A stretch of DNA of 20,023 nucleotides, taken from contig CAYYVK010000011.1 in NCBI GenBank assembly GCA_964475145.1, positions 1 through 20,023 on the forward strand, in the 5' to 3' direction. Source of the stretch: CAYYVK01 sp964475145. GTDB lineage: Archaea > Aenigmatarchaeota > Aenigmatarchaeia > CG10238-14 > SCSR01. The notes beneath the pieces were generated by a model. The model saw only the letters and a program-made list of their open reading frames with translations. It searched no databases and was not told the DNA's origin. This document shows positions 14,505 to 20,023 of the stretch, in pieces (the stretch's first letter is position 1; every line of letters begins with the position of its first letter). Both the position numbers and the translations under genes were made by a program.

Positions 14505-14972
14505 TCAAACCTTCAAAAATATCATTACAGCTGAGATTATTATCAAGATTATGCTAGGTATGTGCGAAGCTTTATGTCTTCTTGCTAGAGCCTCGTCTTC
14601 TGGCAAGTAGCTTGCTGGCAGAATTCCATGGACATACTTGCGGAAGAATGGGAAAAGTAGCATCACACCCGCTCTATCTAGCATATCTATCAGCAAGTGA
14701 GCTAAGAGCGGGATAAAAACTGGAAAAAAGCCATAAAAAGGAGTTAGAGGCAAGCTAATTACTAGAATTCCTGCTATGCTATGCAACCAACTTCTAGGTC
14801 TGTATGCAAGATGTAATAGAGAAGGTAAATGAATAAACCTGCTCTTTCTTTTATCGTGCAAGAAACCTAGAAGATGGTCTATGTCTAGGATTACTGACAA
14901 TATAATTGTCGTCGGTAAAGGTATTTTTTGGTACAACCAAAGCCCAAAAACAAAATGTGCTATTGCGTCCAT
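14505..14972 (-). CDS. Membrane-bound metal-dependent hydrolase-like protein (DUF457/YdjM type)
   Basis: A 155-residue membrane protein from the ATG at 14972 (MDAIAHFVFG). An upstream frame to 15008 is less likely because the family begins with this (D/T)xxxH motif. Visible conserved metal-ligand-like residues are His6, Asp30, Asp32, His33 (LDIDH), His64 (SWLHS), His92 and Asp96 (LLAHLLIDMLDR), with four or five hydrophobic segments between them. This is the pattern of the DUF457/YdjM membrane-bound metal-dependent hydrolase family, whose physiological substrate is mostly unknown. It heads a minus-strand run with rnhB (7-nt gap), the three-helix protein and aspS. Its start codon is only nine bases from the start of the divergent nuclease gene, so its promoter must lie inside that coding region. 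Confidence 0.78.
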   Translation of the reverse strand: MDAIAHFVFGLWLYQKIPLPTTIILSVILDIDHLLGFLHDKRKSRFIHLPSLLHLAYRPRSWLHSIAGILVISLPLTPFYGFFPVFIPLLAHLLIDMLDRAGVMLLFPFFRKYVHGILPASYLPEDEALARRHKASHIPSIILIIISAVMIFLKV

Positions 14973-14981
14973 AGAATATTT

Positions 14982-15458
14982 ATGAACTTGGAAGAAATAA
15001 AAATGCAATTGTATAGAGGTAAGAGTATAGAAGAAATTTTAGAAAAGTTAGACTGGAAAGAATTTGAAAAGACAGTAGCAGAAATTTTTAGAGAGAACGG
15101 GTTTCTTGTAAGAGAGAATTTTAGGTTCAAGACCGATAAAGGATATGAAATAGACCTGGTTGCAACCAGAGGAAATACTGTAATTTGCGCAGATTGTAAG
15201 CAGTGGTGCAGAGGAAGGTATAAGAAATCAGGAATAAAACAAGCAGCTCTGCAACAAGAAAAAAGAGTAGAAGAATTTAAAAGATTCGTCGAGAAAAGCT
15301 TGATCGCCAAAAAGAGTCTTAAGCTGAAAGAAGGAGCTAGTTTCTACTCTCTTGTAATAACTCTTTTTGAAGAAGAAGTAACAAAGGAAGGTGAAACACT
15401 TGTAATTCCTGTTTGGAAGCTTAACAACTTCCTTCTTATGCTAGAGGAGTACGTGTAG
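14982..15458 (+). CDS. Mrr-like restriction endonuclease-fold protein
   Basis: A 158-residue protein from the ATG at 14982 (MNLEEIKMQLYRGKSIEEIL); in-frame codons upstream to 14928 overlap the divergent gene and look non-coding. After a helical N-terminus, DWKEFEKTVAEIFRENGF begins a PD-(D/E)xK nuclease fold: Glu34 in the first helix, YEIDLVATRG with Asp58, and ICADCKQW with Asp71 and Lys73 as the D-x-K pair. This matches the Mrr/archaeal Holliday-junction-resolvase-like superfamily. No methyltransferase is nearby, so a classical restriction system is not supported; DNA repair or defence against foreign DNA are both possible. An ATG at 15003 preceded by AATATTTATG about 20 nt upstream is an alternative start. 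Confidence 0.78.
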   Translation: MNLEEIKMQLYRGKSIEEILEKLDWKEFEKTVAEIFRENGFLVRENFRFKTDKGYEIDLVATRGNTVICADCKQWCRGRYKKSGIKQAALQQEKRVEEFKRFVEKSLIAKKSLKLKEGASFYSLVITLFEEEVTKEGETLVIPVWKLNNFLLMLEEYV

Positions 15459-15467
15459 AGCGTAGGG

Positions 15468-15475
15468 TTTAAATA
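15468..15475 (+). promoter_or_regulatory. TATA box of the tbp gene
   Basis: TTTAAATA ending 22 nt before the tbp ATG at 15498, in the 39-nt gap after the nuclease gene. It is a consensus archaeal TATA element at the distance expected for a leaderless or short-leader transcript, so TBP may act on its own promoter. Confidence 0.6.
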
Positions 15476-15497
15476 CTCCATAAATAAATAAGAGATT

Positions 15498-16052
15498 ATG
15501 CCATTCGACGTCCATGTCGAAAACATAGTAGCTTCTACTTCTCTGAACGTGAAAGTTCCTCTTGGAAAGCTGGTCTCAAAGCAAAAGGAAGCAGAGTATG
15601 AGCCTGAGCAGTTTCCTGGACTTGTTTATAGGCTTTCTAAGCCCAAGGCTGCAGCGCTAATTTTTAGTTCAGGGAAGATAGTTTGTACAGGGGCAAGGAA
15701 TATAGAAGACGTAAAGAAGGTTATTAAGAAAGTTGTTTCCCTTATAAGAAAAAGTGGTGTTAAAGTTCCTGAGAACTACAAGATAGATATAGAAAACATA
15801 GTAGCTTCTGCAAAGATAGATGCAAGAGTTAACCTAGATAAGATTGCCTACAACCTAGAAGGTTCAGAGTATGAGCCTGAGCAGTTTCCTGGACTTGTTT
15901 ATAGGCTGGAAGATCCTAAGGTAGCTTTCCTAGTTTTTAGTTCAGGGAAGATAGTTTGTACAGGGGCAAGGAATATAGAAGACGTTCATGTTGCTATCAA
16001 GAAAATATTCAACAGGATTAAAGAGGTAGGAGCATTGATAAAAGAAAAATAA
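15498..16052 (+). CDS. tbp: TATA-binding protein
   Basis: A 184-residue archaeal TBP, the general factor that binds the TATA box and, with TFB, recruits RNA polymerase. It is built from two ~91-residue direct repeats forming the saddle. Each half contains (V/I)ENIVAS, EYEPEQFPGLVYRL and FSSGKIVCTGARNIEDV. The two Phe of the first half's usual intercalating positions and those of the second half appear within these motifs. The two halves are unusually alike at the DNA level, with long identical tracts including synonymous sites. The C-terminus (GALIKEK) is short and lacks the acidic tail of some archaeal TBPs. It is preceded by its own TATA box and followed by a T-rich tract. Confidence 0.98.
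   Translation: MPFDVHVENIVASTSLNVKVPLGKLVSKQKEAEYEPEQFPGLVYRLSKPKAAALIFSSGKIVCTGARNIEDVKKVIKKVVSLIRKSGVKVPENYKIDIENIVASAKIDARVNLDKIAYNLEGSEYEPEQFPGLVYRLEDPKVAFLVFSSGKIVCTGARNIEDVHVAIKKIFNRIKEVGALIKEK
15592..15712 (+). repeat. First copy of identical DNA tracts within tbp
   Basis: 15592-15634 (43 nt) and 15661-15712 (52 nt) are identical to 15865-15907 and 15934-15985, always 273 nt downstream. An 18-nt identity at 15519-15536 matches 15792-15809 at the same offset. The 26 bases between the two tracts differ at several positions. Confidence 0.9.
15865..15985 (+). repeat. Second copy of identical DNA tracts within tbp
   Basis: Partner of the tracts at 15592-15712. Both long blocks encode the most conserved TBP motifs, yet also agree at every synonymous position, which ordinary protein-level constraint does not explain. 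Confidence 0.9.
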
Positions 16053-16055
16053 ACT

Positions 16056-16073
16056 TTATTTTTTTAATTTTTC
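16056..16073 (+). terminator. T-rich tract after tbp
   Basis: TTATTTTTTTAATTTTTC begins three bases after the tbp stop. Archaeal transcription ends on runs of T in the coding strand, so this is a plausible intrinsic terminator, upstream of the pfdB start region. Confidence 0.5.
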
Positions 16074-16102
16074 TATAAGAATTTATACAAATAGGTGAGT
16101 CT

Positions 16103-16435
16103 ATGGAACTCACAGAAGAGCAGAAGAGTTTAGTCCAACAGTTTCAGTTTTACCAGCAACAACTCCAGAACATTCTCTTGCAAAAAGAATCCATAAGATT
16201 GCAAGTAGCAGAGATAGAAGAATCTCTAGAAGAACTTAAAGCAAGTAAGGAAAAGGATGTTTACAAGATTGTAGGAAGTATAATGGTGAAAAAGCCTGCT
16301 GAAGAAGTAAGGAAAGAGCTGGAAGAAAGTAAGGAAAGCTTGGACGTTAGGATGAAAAGTATGGAAAAGGTTGAGGAAAAAGTCACGGAAAAGTTGAAAG
16401 AATTGCAAGAAAAGTTGAAAGGTATCGTAGGGTGA
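16103..16435 (+). CDS. pfdB: Prefoldin subunit beta
   Basis: A 110-residue coiled-coil protein. Prefoldin is a hexamer of two alpha and four beta subunits that holds unfolded proteins for the thermosome. The N-terminal helix (LTEEQKSLVQQFQFYQQQLQ, continuing NILLQKESIRLQVAE) and C-terminal helix (KELEESKESLDVRMKSMEKVE) flank the beta hairpin segment VYKIVGSIMVKKPAEEV, matching archaeal prefoldin beta in length and order. The start has a good ribosome site, GGTGAG, four bases before the ATG. A TTTATAC element near 16082-16088 may be its TATA box. It is followed directly by the UPF0147 gene. Confidence 0.95.
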   Translation: MELTEEQKSLVQQFQFYQQQLQNILLQKESIRLQVAEIEESLEELKASKEKDVYKIVGSIMVKKPAEEVRKELEESKESLDVRMKSMEKVEEKVTEKLKELQEKLKGIVG

Positions 16436-16440
16436 AGTTT

Positions 16441-16698
16441 ATGGTAGATTACAAGCCTATAATAGAGTTGTTGGATAGGGTGATAAACGACAAGACTATA
16501 CCAAAAAACATAAGGGCTGCTGCAGAAAATGCAAAAAATTCGTTGAACACAGACCAGCCTGAAGACCTTAAAATAAGCATTGCAATAAACTGCTTAGATG
16601 AAGTGTCAAACGATCCAAACATGCCAGTGTATGCTAGAACAAGGATATGGAACATAGTAAGCATGCTCGAGCAAGCAAGAAAAGAACTAAGTATTTAA
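16441..16698 (+). CDS. UPF0147 family protein
   Basis: An 85-residue, all-helical protein matching UPF0147: DYKPIIELLDRVINDKTIPK, then NIRAAAENAKNSL, AINCLDEVSNDPNMPVYART and RIWNIVSMLEQARKEL. The family is archaeal, highly conserved and without a known biochemical role; it is often near prefoldin or other translation and folding genes, as here. I start at the ATG at 16441, five bases after GGTGA. A GTG at 16432 overlapping the pfdB stop (GTGA) would add three residues and is also possible. Coupling to pfdB is likely either way. Confidence 0.9.
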   Translation: MVDYKPIIELLDRVINDKTIPKNIRAAAENAKNSLNTDQPEDLKISIAINCLDEVSNDPNMPVYARTRIWNIVSMLEQARKELSI

Positions 16699-16731
16699 GT
16701 TTGGAAGCCAAAAATAAATTATCGTGGTAAA

Positions 16732-17064
16732 ATGGTACTAAAAAAGCTGAAAGAAAAGATTTCTCCTGCTGAAGAAGAATTTGTTGAAATTTCCGAAACT
16801 CCTAGGGAAGAAAAAAAGGTGAAAGTCAGAGTTGAAAACCTAAACAGTTATTCTGATGTAGAAAGAATCCAAACATTGCTTAGAGAAGGTGTAATAGTCT
16901 TCCTTAAGATTAAGGAATTGAGAAACAAAGACATAAACGAACTTAAAAGAGCTGTAGATAAGTTGAAGAAAACTATAACAGCTATGAACGGCGATGTTGT
17001 CGGGGTAGACGAAGATTTTCTTATTCTTACACCAAGGTTTGCCAGTATTTTTAGGGGGAAGTAA
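16732..17064 (+). CDS. sepF: Cell division protein SepF, archaeal (DUF552)
   Basis: A 110-residue protein. Archaeal SepF tethers FtsZ to the membrane at the division site. An N-terminal amphipathic helix (MVLKKLKEKI) serves as the membrane-targeting sequence, followed by an acidic linker and the SepF core from about residue 31: VRVENLNSYSDVERIQTLLREG, VIVFLKIKELR, INELKRAVDKLKKTITAMNG, DVVGVDEDFLILTPRF. Its presence implies FtsZ-based division and not an ESCRT/Cdv system. No ftsZ lies in this window. The 3' end overlaps the glycyl-tRNA synthetase gene by 14 nt, tail to tail. Confidence 0.93.
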   Translation: MVLKKLKEKISPAEEEFVEISETPREEKKVKVRVENLNSYSDVERIQTLLREGVIVFLKIKELRNKDINELKRAVDKLKKTITAMNGDVVGVDEDFLILTPRFASIFRGK

Positions 17065-18562
17065 CTAGCTTTCCTGCATCTCTTAATCCTATTTCTTTCT
17101 CGACAAGCTTCCAAAGAACTTCTAAAAGCCTTTTTATTTCTACTCTAACTTGTTCTGTAGTATCGCGTGAGCGAATAGTTACTGTTTCATCTTTCAAAGT
17201 ATCATAATCTATAGTTATAGCAAGAAAGGTTCCTGCTTCGTCTGCTCTTGCATACCTCTTTCCTATGGAGCCAGCTTCATCGTAGTAAACGTCGAAACAA
17301 GGCTTAATTATGCTGTAAACTTCTCTTGCCTTTTCAGGAAGACCATCTTTGCTAACAAGTGGAAGTACTGCTGCAACGTAGGGAGCTATTTTTGGCTGAA
17401 ACTCAAACCAATCCCACCCTCTTTTCTTGTCCTCCCTAAAAGAATAAAGCAAAATTGCATAAATTGTTCTGTCTATTCCAAAAGAAGGCTCTATCACATG
17501 AGGAATTATTTTCTTTCCATCTTCAACTACAGAAAAATCTTCTCCTGAAAGTTTTGAATGAGAAGATAAATCGTAGTCGCTTCTATAAGCATTACCCACA
17601 ACTTCCTTCCAACCAAAATCAAATTTTATTTCTAAATCAAAGTTTCCTTTTGAGTAATGAGGAGTTTCTTCAGGAAGCATATGTCTAAACCTTAAGGATT
17701 GAGAAGGAATTCCAAGCTTTTGATACCATAAAAATTCCTTGGCTAAAAAATAACCCATAATCTTGTTCGGTAAAATTTTTTGCTTAACTGCTTCTTCTAC
17801 AGTAATCTCTAAAACTTTTCCGTTTTTCTTCTGCTCCTCTCTTGTTAGAATTCTGATTTTTGTTTTTGCAACTTCTTCAAATTTCTTGAATTCTTCAACT
17901 TTTTCTGGGTTAAAGAAATATTCAATTTCCATCTGCCTAAATTCCCTCATCCTTGAAAGAAATTGTCTTGGCGAAATTTCATTTCTGTAAGAGGTCCCTA
18001 CTTGAGCTACACCAAAAGGTAGTTTGGCTCTTGTAGCGTTAAGGATGTTTTTGAAATTAACAAAAATTCCTTGAGCAGTTTCTGGTCTTAGATAAGCGAT
18101 ATTACCTTTTGTTGGTCCCACATTTGTGCTAAGCATCAAGTTAAAAATTTTAACTTCGCTTAGTTCGCCCTTACATTTTGGGCATTTTAACTTTTCCTTT
18201 TTAATTATTTCTGTCAACTCTTCTGGTTTTAAACCCTCAACAGATTTTTTTGCCAAATCTTTTATTAGTTCGTCTGCCCTAAAAGTTGATTTACACTTTT
18301 GACATTGAGTTAAAGGGTCTATAAAATCTCTTAAATGTCCAGAAGCTTCCCAAACTCTTTCAGGCATTATAGTAGCACTCTCTACTTCAAAAATGTCATC
18401 TTCAGATTTTATAAAAAATTCTCTCCAAAAATTTTCCACTTTCCTCTTGAGAAGCACTCCAAGAGGACCAAAGTCAAAAAAACCACTTAATCCGCCATAA
18501 ATCTCGGAAGAAGGCCATACAAACCCTCTTCTCTTTGCAATCTGCACTATCTTTTCTATCAT
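17051..18562 (-). CDS. glyS: Glycyl-tRNA synthetase, archaeal/eukaryotic dimeric type
   Basis: A 503-residue class IIa synthetase that charges tRNA(Gly). The start IVQIAKRRGFVWPSSEIYGG and the LSGFFDFGPLGVLLKRKVEN motif are diagnostic. Visible are two CxxC pairs (CQKCKS and CPKCKG, about residues 86-89 and 152-155) as in zinc-bearing archaeal enzymes, RPETAQGIFVNFKNIL, motif 2 in GTSYRNEISPRQFLSRMREF with RQMEIEYFF, SHSKLSGEDFSV, motif 3 in EPSFGIDRTIYAILL, and a C-terminal anticodon-binding domain starting near IAPYVAAVLPL. Length matches the alpha2-type enzyme. It follows FEN-1 by 24 nt on the same strand, so the two may be cotranscribed. Confidence 0.96.
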   Translation of the reverse strand: MIEKIVQIAKRRGFVWPSSEIYGGLSGFFDFGPLGVLLKRKVENFWREFFIKSEDDIFEVESATIMPERVWEASGHLRDFIDPLTQCQKCKSTFRADELIKDLAKKSVEGLKPEELTEIIKKEKLKCPKCKGELSEVKIFNLMLSTNVGPTKGNIAYLRPETAQGIFVNFKNILNATRAKLPFGVAQVGTSYRNEISPRQFLSRMREFRQMEIEYFFNPEKVEEFKKFEEVAKTKIRILTREEQKKNGKVLEITVEEAVKQKILPNKIMGYFLAKEFLWYQKLGIPSQSLRFRHMLPEETPHYSKGNFDLEIKFDFGWKEVVGNAYRSDYDLSSHSKLSGEDFSVVEDGKKIIPHVIEPSFGIDRTIYAILLYSFREDKKRGWDWFEFQPKIAPYVAAVLPLVSKDGLPEKAREVYSIIKPCFDVYYDEAGSIGKRYARADEAGTFLAITIDYDTLKDETVTIRSRDTTEQVRVEIKRLLEVLWKLVEKEIGLRDAGKLVTSP

Positions 18563-18586
18563 AAAAATCTTTTCTTGTGTAAGAAT

Positions 18587-19612
18587 TTATTTTTTCAGCC
18601 AGCCTTCTAGGCTTGATTGCCTACCTCTCGAAGAAAGATCTTCTAGCCTGGATGCAAACTTTCTCACCCTTTCTTCAGAAAAATCATGCTCCTTTACCAA
18701 AAATTCCACAAGCTTTTCTGTCTTAGGTTCTTTCCATTCAATCTTGTAATGGTCTGTGACTGGCGGGTTTAGGAAAAAGTTGAAAACTTCTTGTGGAGGG
18801 ATGTTCCAGTTCCATTCTACATTCTCAAAAACTTTTTCAAGAGTCTTGTTCTCCTTTACAAAAGCTAAAGCCTTCTTTGGGCCAAATCCTTTCACGCCTG
18901 GGTTATAGTCTGTACCAACAAGGATGCCTACAAGAATAAGCTGCTCCCGAGTAATTCCTAGCTTGGAAAGTACTTCCTCCAATTCTATTAACTCAGGACT
19001 TACTTCCACATAAACCTCCTTCTTAGGAAGCTTTCTCCTTCTACTAATAGAAATGTTTCTCACTAATCTAGAAGATCCTGCAAGTAAAGAGTCGTAATCT
19101 TGAGAAGCAGAAGCCCAAACGTCACCTTTCTTGCACATGTAGGCAGCTTGCATTTCTCCCTCTGAAGGAGCTTGAACAAAAGGAATCCCCATTAAGCTCA
19201 AAAGCCTTTTAGCATCTTCCACTATCTCTTCAGTGATGGTTGAAGTTGCCTGGGCATACTTTTTAGCTTCTTCTCCTTTTTCCAGAGCTTCCTCCCATTT
19301 TTTTGCAGCAAGCTCTTTTACTGCTTTTCTTTCTTCTATCTCTACTTTCTTGAATTCTGGTGGCTTACCGTCAAAAACCCAAACAGTCCTAATACCAGCT
19401 TCTATCAGGTTTATGTTTCGATAGAACAAGCCCGAAAGATGAGAAGTTATCCTTCCTTTGCTATCCCTTAAAGGCTGTCCTGTCATTTTATCTCTAATTA
19501 TTGACAAAAACTGGTGAATGAAATTGTAAGCGTCTATGGCTATTGTTTTTCCTGAAAGGAAAGTTAACTCTATTTCTTTAGATGGAATTATAGCTCCAAT
19601 CTGTACTCCCAT
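18587..19612 (-). CDS. fen: Flap endonuclease 1
   Basis: A 341-residue structure-specific nuclease that removes 5' flaps in Okazaki fragment maturation and repair. The catalytic acids are in place: Asp27 (AIDAYN), Asp81 (VFDGKPP), Glu151 and Glu153 (SEGEMQAA), Asp172 and Asp174 (SQDYDSLL) and Asp235 (GTDYNPG). The helix-hairpin-helix is VKGFGPKKALAF. The C-terminus, RQSSLEGWLKK, is a PCNA-binding PIP box with Leu where most have Phe after the Trp. With rnhB split elsewhere in this window, FEN-1 may be more important for RNA primer removal, which is an inference. It lies between a small membrane gene and glyS on the same strand. Confidence 0.97.
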   Translation of the reverse strand: MGVQIGAIIPSKEIELTFLSGKTIAIDAYNFIHQFLSIIRDKMTGQPLRDSKGRITSHLSGLFYRNINLIEAGIRTVWVFDGKPPEFKKVEIEERKAVKELAAKKWEEALEKGEEAKKYAQATSTITEEIVEDAKRLLSLMGIPFVQAPSEGEMQAAYMCKKGDVWASASQDYDSLLAGSSRLVRNISISRRRKLPKKEVYVEVSPELIELEEVLSKLGITREQLILVGILVGTDYNPGVKGFGPKKALAFVKENKTLEKVFENVEWNWNIPPQEVFNFFLNPPVTDHYKIEWKEPKTEKLVEFLVKEHDFSEERVRKFASRLEDLSSRGRQSSLEGWLKK

Positions 19613-19631
19613 GATTTACATTAAGAATTAC

Positions 19632-19648
19632 AAAATAAAAAAGAAAAA
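19632..19648 (-). terminator. T-rich tract between the membrane gene and FEN-1
   Basis: On the minus strand the sequence is TTTTTCTTTTTTATTTT, three bases after the stop of the upstream membrane gene. It fits an archaeal T-run terminator, and its TTTTTTATTTT part could double as a promoter element for FEN-1. Confidence 0.4.
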
Positions 19649-19650
19649 GC

Positions 19651-19920
19651 TTATCTTCTCTTTCTTCTAGCGACTCTTGCTTTTCTTGCTACTACTTTTT
19701 CTTCTTTTGCTAGCTCTCTTTCTACCTTCCACTCGTCCCATTCTAGCCAAACTATGAAGACCCCTATTAGTAGAACCAAAATTGGGATTGCACCGTTAAG
19801 AACTGTTAGCAAGTCGTGCCAAGCAGGCTTTATGTTGTAGGATGGAAGTCCGTAGATTATGTAATATAAGCTTGCTATCACTAGGATTACGCCGATAATC
19901 ATTTTAGCTATCGGTTGCAT
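19651..19920 (-). CDS. Two-helix membrane protein with basic tail, unknown function
   Basis: An 89-residue protein from the ATG at 19920 (MQPIAKMIIGV). A TTG at 19968 is possible, but a TATTTAAA promoter element lies between the two, which supports the ATG. Two hydrophobic helices, at about residues 6-24 (KMIIGVILVIASLYYIIYG) and 40-60 (VLNGAIPILVLLIGVFIVW), are followed by an acidic-basic helix (WDEWKVERELAKEEK) and a strongly basic end (VARKARVARRKRR). By the positive-inside pattern the tail is cytoplasmic, where it might contact nucleic acid or the ribosome. I do not recognise a family. Confidence 0.7.
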   Translation of the reverse strand: MQPIAKMIIGVILVIASLYYIIYGLPSYNIKPAWHDLLTVLNGAIPILVLLIGVFIVWLEWDEWKVERELAKEEKVVARKARVARRKRR

Positions 19921-19948
19921 GAACTCACTTATTTTAATTGGAAAGTAG

Positions 19949-19956
19949 TATTTAAA
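19949..19956 (-). promoter_or_regulatory. TATA box of the two-helix membrane gene
   Basis: TTTAAATA on the minus strand, ending 28 nt before the ATG at 19920. It is the same eight bases as the proposed tbp TATA box. It falls inside the longer TTG-initiated frame, so it also argues against that start. Confidence 0.5.
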
Positions 19957-20001
19957 TTCTTTTACCAACTCTACAAAAAGTTAAGTAAAAGGATAGATTT
20001 T

Positions 20002-20023
20002 ATGAATTGGGTAAAAAGGTCAA
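20002..20023 (+). CDS. Possible start of a + strand gene cut by the window end
   Basis: An ATG at 20002 opens seven codons (MNWVKRS) to the end of the window and is preceded by AAAAGGA at ribosome-site distance. It would be divergent from the two-helix membrane gene. Too short to identify. Confidence 0.3.

Noticed and set aside
14422..14610. Open frame on + strand across the rnhB start region
   Set aside because: It runs antisense through rnhB and the hydrolase 3' end, its protein is Arg- and Leu-rich without family features, and the minus-strand RNase HII motifs clearly explain the region.
14982..15458. Restriction-modification system around the Mrr-like nuclease
   Set aside because: No methyltransferase, specificity subunit or mobile-element gene is nearby; neighbours are housekeeping genes.
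15592..15985. CRISPR or satellite repeat
   Set aside because: Only two copies, both inside the tbp coding frame and matching the two TBP halves.
19921..19968. N-terminal extension of the two-helix membrane protein from TTG 19968
   Set aside because: A TATA element lies inside it and the ATG at 19920 gives a compact membrane protein at promoter distance.

Overview
The window reads as a gene-dense, AT-rich archaeal chromosome segment. Diagnostic archaeal genes include an MCM helicase, an RPA-like OB-fold protein, aIF2-beta with its DUF424 partner, RNA polymerase subunit L, Dph2, TATA-binding protein, prefoldin beta, UPF0147, archaeal SepF, archaeal-type AspRS and GlyRS, and FEN-1. The small intergenic gaps, KGQ-type class III signal peptides and Cys-rich surface proteins fit a small-genome DPANN-like or euryarchaeal-grade lineage. 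The exact phylum cannot be fixed from sequence alone. No rRNA, tRNA, CRISPR array or insertion sequence was seen, and no gene-free stretch exceeds about 120 bases.

Layout. 1-1029: 3' part of a secreted Cys-rich protein on +. 1022-8159, all on minus: an information-processing cluster read mcm, RPA-like, aIF2-beta, DUF424, then a small pilin-like protein. mcm carries two large inteins (550 and 536 residues) only 52 codons apart, on either side of the Walker B segment. 8277-9273: a type IV pilin-like gene divergent from a membrane-anchored bifunctional-nuclease (DUF151) protein. 9270-11925, on minus: a surface glycoprotein-like gene, dph2 and rpoL. 12000-12251: a small SWIM zinc-finger protein. 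12232-14972, on minus: a DUF457-like membrane hydrolase, rnhB, a three-helix membrane protein and aspS. 14982-17064, on +: an Mrr-like nuclease, tbp, pfdB, UPF0147 and sepF. 17051-19920, on minus: a two-helix membrane protein, FEN-1 and GlyRS. A further + gene may begin at 20002.

Most unusual observations. (1) rnhB is split inside its catalytic DEAGRG motif by 15 in-frame bases containing two stop codons. The insertion sits in the loop of a 9-bp GC-rich stem made from flanking coding sequence, and the expected ATG is ATA behind a near-perfect Shine-Dalgarno. The rest of the frame is intact. (2) MCM has two inteins packed around the ATPase core, with atypical splice or endonuclease residues and added helix-turn-helix-like segments. 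(3) The two TBP halves share 43-nt and 52-nt identical DNA tracts in register (offset 273 nt), which points to recent intragenic gene conversion. (4) All four convergent gene pairs overlap at their 3' ends.

The genes mainly serve DNA replication and repair (MCM, RPA-like, FEN-1, RNase HII), transcription (TBP, RpoL), translation (aIF2-beta, Dph2 acting on aEF2, AspRS, GlyRS), protein folding (prefoldin), division (SepF) and the cell surface (pilins, Cys-rich proteins).
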